Positions 1 to 5,229 of a DNA stretch of 7,329 bases are shown in pieces. Under the pieces are notes generated by a model. The model was not told where the DNA came from. It ran no database searches and was given only the letters and a program-made list of their open reading frames with translations. Where the stretch lies: positions 1-7,329 of the forward strand of contig JALVBA010000237.1 in the NCBI GenBank assembly GCA_027010905.1, in the 5' to 3' direction. Position 1 is the first letter of the stretch; each line of letters starts with the position of its first letter. The position numbers and the translations under genes were made by a program. This DNA comes from Marinilabiliaceae bacterium. Its GTDB lineage: Bacteria; Bacteroidota; Bacteroidia; Bacteroidales; Marinilabiliaceae.

Positions 1-158
1 ACATAATCCAAACATTTTTCCACCACTGTAGTTGGATATGAAATGCAAGAAATGGATTTCTTACCTTGAAACCGAGTTTATGCATAATTCAGGTTAGATA
101 ATTAAACCTTATTTACTCTAAATTTTACTGTTGGTTCATTAATTACAATAGCGATTGT

Positions 159-166
159 TATATTTG
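159..166 (+). promoter_or_regulatory. Bacteroidota-type -7 promoter element for the phosphatase-like gene
   Basis: TATATTTG matches the Bacteroidota -7 consensus TAnnTTTG exactly. It lies 21 bases before the ATG at 188, which predicts a short A-rich leader. No good -33 TTTG is seen at the usual distance; the nearest TTG (131-133) is too far upstream. The element overlaps the region just after a possible TTG start at 155, which argues that translation starts at 188. The match is a short motif in AT-rich DNA, so it remains a prediction. Confidence 0.45.
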
Positions 167-187
167 CGACATCAAAAAGAAACAATC

Positions 188-1777
188 ATGATAAGGACAT
201 CTATATTATCCCTGCTTTCTGTTTTTCTATTGTTAAGAACGCAGGCCGCACCTAAACATATTCCATCGGTTCAACCTAAGATTGTGCTTTTTCTGATGCT
301 TGATGAGTTAAGCTCTGAACAGCTGTTTATCCTGCGTGACAAACTTTCTGATGGCGGATTCAATAAGTTGTTGAGTGGTGGTGCCTACTTTAAGAATGGG
401 ATATACCCATCAGGGAGTAATTATGCAGGGACATCAATCACTACTCTTTTTACCGGAGCTTACCCATCTACCCACGGAATAATTACCGACAGATGGTACG
501 AGCAGTTTAAGGAGAAAGAGGTTAACGCTCTTTCGGGTAGTCCGGAGAATCAATCAATATCCTCATCTCAACTTTTATGCTCAACTGTTTACGACGAGCT
601 AAGGCGTGTTTATGGTGATTCGGCCAAAACAGCCGCAATAGGTTTTACTCCCGACAACCTTGTTTGGGCAATGGGAAAGAGTTCTGATAATGCTTATTGG
701 ATAGATACACAAACTGGTCATTTTGTGTCGGCACGCGATACAGTTGAAAATAGAGATCCTATATGGGTGGTTGAGTTTAATAGTAAAAACGTTCTTGATC
801 TCTATTCGGAAAGAGAGTGGGGTCCGATGAATGACCTTACAGAGTATCATAAGTATGCGTTTTTCAGGGAGCAGATGAATAACGTATCACCGTTCCTGTT
901 TGACCTGAAAAAGACAAAAGGAGATAATCCCTACTCAGTTGTAACAAGGTCGCCTTATGGAAATAAGATGGTAAGAGACTTTGCTCAGTCGTTAATGATT
1001 AATGAGAACTTTGGTAAGGATAATATTCCCGATTTTCTTACAATTAATTTTAATACATACTCATCGCTAAGTAGTGGATATAACCATTTTGATCCGGTTA
1101 ATGAAGATTTGTTGTTGAGGTTGGATATTGAGATTGCCGGGATGCTTAAGACTCTTGATAAGGAGATTGGCCTTGAGAATGTATTGATTGTCACCTCGGG
1201 AATAACTGCACCGGGGAAATATGTTACAAAAATTCAGGAGGATGACTTTGGCAAGTTCAATGGTAAAAAAGCTGCTGCCCTGTTAAACCTGTACCTAATG
1301 GCTATTCATGGGCAGGGGAAATGGGTGAAGGCCTATTACGACGGACAGTTTTACCTTAATCACGATCTGCTCGAAAAATCTGATTTGCCATTGAATGAAA
1401 TACTAAAAGAGGCTGCTGAATTCCTGCAACAGATACATGGTGTAGCCTATGCGCTGCCTGCTTCTGTTGTTATTGCTGCTTCGATGAACCTGCCTGCAAT
1501 GCAAAGCATGAAACTCACATATCACCCAAAACGCTCAGGTGACCTGCTCATTACCCTTGCACCCGGCTGGCGAGAAGAACTGCCTGACGGAAGGCTAATT
1601 TCACGAAAATGGATTAATGATCGTGTGCCGCTAATTTTTTATGGTTGGAAAATTACCCGACAGAAACATAATGCGCCGGTGAAGATGATTGATGTAGCTC
1701 CAACTATCAGCTCCTTTTTGCAAATACACTATCCTAACGGATGTGAGGGTGAAGCAATCCCCAGACTGATACGGTAG
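188..1777 (+). CDS. Secreted PafA-like alkaline phosphatase superfamily protein, probably catalytically inactive
   Basis: This 529-residue protein has the length and fold landmarks of the Bacteroidota PafA alkaline phosphatase (about 546 residues). Residues 1-21 form a signal peptide with cleavage near TQA/A, so it should be periplasmic. The first metal-site Asp is kept (D39, in LMLDELS), as are the TGAYPSTHGII stretch (89-99), the W103-Y104 pair, the VPLIFYGW strand (480-487) and the C-terminal IDVAPTISSFL segment. Against remembered PafA positions, the nucleophile Thr79 is A80, Asp305 and His309 are S292 and S296, Asp352 and His353 are G338 and I339, and His486 is R479. The Lys162/Arg164 phosphate-binding pair also seems absent. 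I infer a pseudoenzyme with a binding or structural role; its ligand is unknown. The ATG at 188 is preferred over a TTG at 155 because the signal peptide begins there and a -7 element lies between them. It converges with the next gene, 28 bp away. Confidence 0.85.
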   Translation: MIRTSILSLLSVFLLLRTQAAPKHIPSVQPKIVLFLMLDELSSEQLFILRDKLSDGGFNKLLSGGAYFKNGIYPSGSNYAGTSITTLFTGAYPSTHGIITDRWYEQFKEKEVNALSGSPENQSISSSQLLCSTVYDELRRVYGDSAKTAAIGFTPDNLVWAMGKSSDNAYWIDTQTGHFVSARDTVENRDPIWVVEFNSKNVLDLYSEREWGPMNDLTEYHKYAFFREQMNNVSPFLFDLKKTKGDNPYSVVTRSPYGNKMVRDFAQSLMINENFGKDNIPDFLTINFNTYSSLSSGYNHFDPVNEDLLLRLDIEIAGMLKTLDKEIGLENVLIVTSGITAPGKYVTKIQEDDFGKFNGKKAAALLNLYLMAIHGQGKWVKAYYDGQFYLNHDLLEKSDLPLNEILKEAAEFLQQIHGVAYALPASVVIAASMNLPAMQSMKLTYHPKRSGDLLITLAPGWREELPDGRLISRKWINDRVPLIFYGWKITRQKHNAPVKMIDVAPTISSFLQIHYPNGCEGEAIPRLIR

Positions 1778-1805
1778 GTTAAAAGATGTTTATCATAGAT
1801 TAAAA

Positions 1806-2264
1806 TCAAACTTTCATCTCATTCAATTTCTTTATCAACTTACCCCTCATACTCCTGGTTGTAGCAGCCATCCCAATGGGAGGGTACTGAGCCATTGCAC
1901 CACCTCTGTTTTGATAGATAATCAGAAAAGAGAAGATGCTGCCAAAACCTTTCTGTATTTTAAAATCTCCCAACATCTCATTTGGGATAACAATCCGATT
2001 GAACTTACGGTTGAAAGGAAATAGCCTGTAGTATTTTATATCAACCTCGCTGTTGTTAAAGGTAAACGAGACATACTCAAATCCACCATATCGATATACA
2101 AAAACAGTAATCAGTAACACTCCCCATATCGAATAGACAGTCTCCTCGCTGTACTTTAGCAGGTCGGTTGCATAGTTCACCGCCAGTACTGTTAGCATCG
2201 CAATAATCATAATTGAAAAATGAATATTTACTAAGCTGATACTCTCTTTGTTGTCTATCTGCAT
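1806..2264 (-). CDS. Small membrane protein of unknown function with two transmembrane helices
   Basis: I do not recognise this 152-residue protein. Two hydrophobic segments are clear: residues about 13-32 (including IMIIAMLTVLAV) and about 43-58 (including IWGVLLITVFVY), separated by a short charged loop. The remaining 90 residues alternate hydrophobic and polar residues (for example VSFTFNNSEVDIKYYRLF), suggesting a small beta-rich soluble domain. This two-helix-plus-beta-domain layout resembles bacterial PH-like membrane proteins, but that is an inference. It is rich in Lys and Arg at the C-terminus (MRGKLIKKLNEMKV). No signal peptide or enzyme motif is visible. The ATG at 2264 is the natural start. 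The gene is transcribed away from aroB with an 84-bp gap and converges on the phosphatase-like gene. Nothing in the sequence ties it functionally to either neighbour. Confidence 0.72.
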   Translation of the reverse strand: MQIDNKESISLVNIHFSIMIIAMLTVLAVNYATDLLKYSEETVYSIWGVLLITVFVYRYGGFEYVSFTFNNSEVDIKYYRLFPFNRKFNRIVIPNEMLGDFKIQKGFGSIFSFLIIYQNRGGAMAQYPPIGMAATTRSMRGKLIKKLNEMKV

Positions 2265-2308
2265 ATTTTAAAAATTGTTGAATTGATAAAATGATAAAGG
2301 TTAATATT

Positions 2309-2316
2309 CAAATTTA
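2309..2316 (-). promoter_or_regulatory. -7-like promoter element for the small membrane protein gene
   Basis: On the minus strand this reads TAAATTTG, an exact match to TAnnTTTG. It lies 45-52 bases before the ATG at 2264, giving a leader of about 40 bases. No clear -33 TTTG is seen at the expected distance, so support is the -7 motif and its position only. It sits two bases from a plus-strand element facing aroB. Confidence 0.35.
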
Positions 2317-2318
2317 GT

Positions 2319-2326
2319 TATTTTTG
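2319..2326 (+). promoter_or_regulatory. -7-like promoter element for aroB-aroA
   Basis: TATTTTTG matches TAnnTTTG exactly and ends 22 bases before the aroB ATG at 2349. The predicted leader is short, A/T-rich and without a Shine-Dalgarno sequence (ATAAATAAAAATAT before the ATG), which is usual for Bacteroidota. No good -33 element is visible. It would be the promoter for aroB and probably also aroA. Confidence 0.42.
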
Positions 2327-2348
2327 TGGTTTAAATAAATAAAAATAT

Positions 2349-3416
2349 ATGTTTCCGCTACTTTCAAAAGATGCAAATATCTATATTTCTGATAATCTCA
2401 AGGAGGATATTCAGAAACTGATCATGAATTTCCCCAAGGATAAAATCTTTCTTCTTACCGATGAAGGAGCCTATGAGTACTGCTTTCCCAAAGTTTTTCC
2501 TTTAGAGGGAATATCCGAAGAGAGGGTTCTGGTAATTCCTCAGGGCGATAGTAATAAGAGTATTGAGACAACACAAAAAGTGTGGCATTTTTTAAGCCAT
2601 TCGGGTGCCGACAGAAAGTCGCTGCTGATTAATCTTGGTGGGGGAATGCCTTGCGACCTTGGTGGATTTGCAGCCTCAACATTTAAACGAGGTATTCAGT
2701 TTATTAATATTCCTACCACTCTTTTGGCTCAGGTAGATGCTTCGATAGGAGGTAAGACCGGAGTTAACTTTGAAGGGTTTAAAAATGAGATTGGTGTTTT
2801 TAATCAGGCATCAGCGGTGTTGATTGATACATCTTTTTTTGATACTCTCGACAGTCAGAATATGGTTTCGGGATTTGCCGAGATGATTAAGCACTGTCTG
2901 ATTTACTCAAAAGAGTCGTGGGAGAAGCTGAAGCAGTTTGATATTCACAATCCCGACATGGAGGTGCTGCAGGATTTGGTGGCCAGCTCAATAATGATAA
3001 AGAATCATTTTGTACAGAACGACCTGAGAGAGCAGTTTCTGAGAAAGGCATTGAACTTCGGTCACACTTTCGGTCATGCATTTGAGAGTCTAGCTCTGAA
3101 ATCAGGGAGACCTGTTTTGCATGGTTACGCCGTTGCTTACGGAATGATTTGTGAGCTTTACCTGTCGCATCTGCGTCTTAACTTTCCTATGTCGGCAGTA
3201 GTTGAGATATCCAACTATCTTAAAAAAGTGTTTGGCGTTTTTGAGATTGAAAAGGCTGATTTTGATGAGCTTTTCAGACTGATGGGGCATGACAAGAAAA
3301 ATGAGGATAATCGGATTAATTTTACACTGCTTGATAATATTGGTAAGATGCAGGTAAATATTAATGCTACCGAAGCGGAGGTGATTGAGACATTTGAGTT
3401 TTATATGAATTTGTGA
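2349..3416 (+). CDS. aroB: 3-dehydroquinate synthase
   Basis: AroB is the cytoplasmic NAD- and metal-dependent enzyme that converts DAHP to 3-dehydroquinate, the second step of the shikimate pathway. The 355-residue length fits the family. The NAD-binding region shows NLGGGMPCDLGGF (about 95-107), followed by RGIQFINIPTTLLAQVD and SIGGKTGVN. Metal ligands are present: E178 in GFAEMIKH, H239 in NFGHTFGH and H258 in LHGYAVAYGM. H243 is the likely catalytic His. The family's usual HGEA at the last ligand is HGYA here, as I recall from other Bacteroidota AroBs, so I do not read it as damage. The ATG at 2349 follows an A-rich leader and a -7-like element. aroA follows after 53 bp in the same direction, so the two are probably co-transcribed. 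Confidence 0.96.
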   Translation: MFPLLSKDANIYISDNLKEDIQKLIMNFPKDKIFLLTDEGAYEYCFPKVFPLEGISEERVLVIPQGDSNKSIETTQKVWHFLSHSGADRKSLLINLGGGMPCDLGGFAASTFKRGIQFINIPTTLLAQVDASIGGKTGVNFEGFKNEIGVFNQASAVLIDTSFFDTLDSQNMVSGFAEMIKHCLIYSKESWEKLKQFDIHNPDMEVLQDLVASSIMIKNHFVQNDLREQFLRKALNFGHTFGHAFESLALKSGRPVLHGYAVAYGMICELYLSHLRLNFPMSAVVEISNYLKKVFGVFEIEKADFDELFRLMGHDKKNEDNRINFTLLDNIGKMQVNINATEAEVIETFEFYMNL

Positions 3417-3424
3417 GGGGAGTA

Positions 3425-3480
3425 GTTTCAGGGTTACAGGGTTAAATGGCTAAAGTGTTAAATTGTTGAATGGTTATGGA
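3425..3480 (+). repeat. Degenerate 8-bp tandem repeat spanning the aroA start
   Basis: Seven consecutive 8-base units are in exact register, starting at 3425, 3433, 3441, 3449, 3457, 3465 and 3473. The consensus is near GTTRAATG: the third unit is GTTAAATG, the fifth GTTAAATT and the sixth GTTGAATG. The first two, GTTTCAGG and GTTACAGG, differ from each other at one base. The array fills most of the aroB-aroA spacer and covers both possible aroA start codons (3470 and 3476). The units have diverged, so the array looks old rather than actively slipping. Confidence 0.62.
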
Positions 3481-4705
3481 TATTTTGATTAAGTCGCCTG
3501 AGAAATATATTGGTTGTAGTGTTAAGTTACCCACTTCAAAGAGTATTAGTAATCGGTTGCTCCTTTTAAATGCTTTGAGTTATAGCCCGTTTGAGATTAA
3601 AAATCTGTCGGATAGTGATGATACCGAGGTTATGCTTGAGGTGTTAAATTCAAATAGCACAACGTTTGACATTGGCGCAGCAGGTACGTCAATGCGTTTC
3701 CTTACAGCCTTTCTGTCGAAGGTGGTTGGCGAGTGGGTCTTGACCGGCTCGGCAAGGATGAAGCAGCGCCCCATTGGAGTGTTGGTTGAAGCTCTGCGAA
3801 AGTTGGGTGCAAAAATTGAGTATGAGGAGAAAGAGGGCTATCCACCATTAAGAATTTTCGGAAGTGCACTGAAGGGAGGTGATATTAACCTGCCTGGAAA
3901 TATTAGTAGCCAGTACATCTCTGCCCTGCTGATGATTGCTCCTCAGGTGGAGAACGGATTAACTATTCATCTCGAAGGTGACATTATCTCAAAGCCATAC
4001 ATCGACCTTACTCTAAATCTAATGGAAGAGTATGGTGTAAAAGGTTTATGGCACGACGATAAGACGATAATTATTCCGGAGGCAAACTACTGCCCTAAAC
4101 AGATGAGTGTTGAGGCCGACTGGAGTGCAGCATCGTACTGGTATGAGATAGTGGCCTTGAATCCGGAGCTTGAGGTTGTTTTGCAGGGATTGAGTAGGAA
4201 TAGTTTACAAGGAGACTCTAAAGTTTTAGAGATATTCAAAAAGCTGGGTGTTGAATCCAAATTCACACGTAAGGGGCTTACTCTATCTTCAAGCGAGACA
4301 TCCCCAAAATCATTCAAATATAACTTTATCAATCAACCCGACTTAGCACAAACAGTGGTTGTAACCTGCTGTCTGCTTAATGTGCCATTCTCCTTTATCG
4401 GACTGCAAACACTGAAGATTAAAGAGACCGACCGTATTAATGCATTGATAAAAGAGCTGGGCAAATTGGGTTTTATGCTCACAACAAACGATGTTGATAC
4501 TTTGGAGTGGAAAGGAGAAAAGAGTGAACTGCCCAAAGGGGAGATTGTTGAAATTGACACCTACGAAGACCACCGTATGGCTATGGCCTTTGCTCCTGCA
4601 GCATCCCGTCTCTCTTCAGTGATAATTAAGAATTCGGCTGTTGTCTCAAAATCCTATCCTCAGTTTTGGGATGATTTGAAAATGGTGGGGTATGAAATTA
4701 GCTAG
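3470..4705 (+). CDS. aroA: 3-phosphoshikimate 1-carboxyvinyltransferase (EPSP synthase)
   Basis: AroA transfers the enolpyruvyl group of PEP to shikimate-3-phosphate, the sixth step of the shikimate pathway, in the cytoplasm. At 411 residues it is slightly shorter than the E. coli enzyme (427). The two-domain family motifs appear in order: PTSKSISNR (21-29, phosphate-binding Lys24), GAAGTSMRF, RMKQRPIG, SSQYISALLM, DWSAASYWYE, QPDLAQT with catalytic D291, KETDR (318-322), YEDHRMAMAF (366-375) and SKSYPQFW near the end. The PEP-site Gly and Thr of AGT are kept; the residue after MR is Phe where E. coli has Pro101. Translation may begin at ATG 3470 or ATG 3476, two codons later; both lie in an octamer repeat and neither has a Shine-Dalgarno sequence. 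It follows aroB by 53 bp and probably shares its transcript. No convincing terminator follows it. Confidence 0.96.
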   Translation: MVMDILIKSPEKYIGCSVKLPTSKSISNRLLLLNALSYSPFEIKNLSDSDDTEVMLEVLNSNSTTFDIGAAGTSMRFLTAFLSKVVGEWVLTGSARMKQRPIGVLVEALRKLGAKIEYEEKEGYPPLRIFGSALKGGDINLPGNISSQYISALLMIAPQVENGLTIHLEGDIISKPYIDLTLNLMEEYGVKGLWHDDKTIIIPEANYCPKQMSVEADWSAASYWYEIVALNPELEVVLQGLSRNSLQGDSKVLEIFKKLGVESKFTRKGLTLSSSETSPKSFKYNFINQPDLAQTVVVTCCLLNVPFSFIGLQTLKIKETDRINALIKELGKLGFMLTTNDVDTLEWKGEKSELPKGEIVEIDTYEDHRMAMAFAPAASRLSSVIIKNSAVVSKSYPQFWDDLKMVGYEIS

Positions 4706-4719
4706 TGTGTTGGCAAAAG

Positions 4720-4872
4720 CTACCAAGAAAGTTTATTCTTCACTTTAAGTTCAATCAACCTGTCAGACAGCTCCCGTCCTTTAGTCTTTGTGAAAAACAG
4801 GTTATCCTTTTTGCAATCGAACAGCACTAAAATTGTCAGCAAAATAACGAAACTCTTATTTCTCTGTAACCA
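4720..4872 (-). pseudogene. Remnant of a small lipoprotein-like gene, start codon missing
   Basis: On the minus strand, 50 codons stay open from 4872 down to a TAG at 4720-4722. The translation starts RNKSFVILLTILVLFDCKKD after a few residues, which is the charge-hydrophobic-Cys-Lys-Lys pattern of a Bacteroidota lipoprotein signal, although FDC is a poor lipobox where a small residue is usual before Cys. About 30 charged residues follow (for example KTKGRELSDRLIELKVKNK). No ATG, GTG or TTG is in a suitable place before the hydrophobic stretch, and an in-frame TAG lies directly upstream (4873-4875). I read it as the decayed front of a lipoprotein gene. I do not recognise a family, and chance cannot be excluded at this length. 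Confidence 0.33.
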
Positions 4873-4938
4873 CTATTCGGCTACAAAAAATATTATTTAA
4901 TTCAGAATAGGGGTGTTCGTATTTTTCTTCGACATACT

Positions 4939-5229
4939 TATAAAACAATTAAAATATCCTCAAACGAAAAAGGTAAAGATATTTTATTGGCTGATGACTT
5001 AAAGGTATGGTTGAATAAAGATGCAGTTTTAACTTATCCTTAAAGCAAAATAATTACTGTTGGATATTTAGCAATAAAAACATTGAAAAATATAAGACAA
5101 CAACACCAAACTAATTAGCATGGAAAACTGGCGAATTTATGTTTAAAGAAACACCAATAAAACCAAATAATAAAAGAGTTAGATTCATATTACGAAAATC
5201 AAATAACACATAATAATGAAGAAATTTAG
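4939..5229 (+). pseudogene. Decayed FecR-family anti-sigma factor gene
   Basis: FecR proteins are inner-membrane regulators that pass a signal from the STN domain of a TonB-dependent receptor to an ECF sigma factor. Two separated pieces are visible. At 4939-5043 the frame encodes the start of the FecR periplasmic domain, with DILLADDLKVWLN and LTYP, then stops at TAA 5041-5043 where the domain should continue. At about 5073-5229 the C-terminal DUF4974-like region appears: NKNIEKYKTTTPN, a TAA (5112-5114), then LAWKTGEFMFKETPI. Reading then shifts by one base at the AAAA run 5159-5162 and continues as NQIIKELDSYYENQIT (5161-5208) to a TAG at 5227-5229. I infer a large internal deletion, a nonsense change, a one-base insertion and a lost end; the N-terminal and membrane parts are also missing. 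The end overlaps the receptor's start codon by 14 bases. No ECF sigma gene is in the window. Confidence 0.8.

Noticed and set aside
1..85. Minus-strand open frame of 28 codons from an ATG at 85 running off the left edge
   Set aside because: It has no recognisable motif, no -7-like element upstream and is too short to separate from chance; it could be the start of a gene lying to the left.
155..187. TTG start at 155 for the phosphatase-like gene
   Set aside because: It would add 11 residues in front of a good signal peptide, and a -7 promoter element lies between it and the ATG at 188.
4333..4573. Two overlapping minus-strand open frames inside aroA
   Set aside because: They lie opposite conserved EPSP synthase motifs and show no protein-like pattern of their own, so they are antisense shadows.
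4709..4727. Possible hairpin terminator after aroA (TTGG paired with CCAA)
   Set aside because: The stem is only four base pairs and no T-run follows on the plus strand.
5138..5145. TATGTTTA as a -7 element for the receptor
   Set aside because: It mismatches TAnnTTTG at the last base, has no -33 partner and lies in fecR coding sequence.
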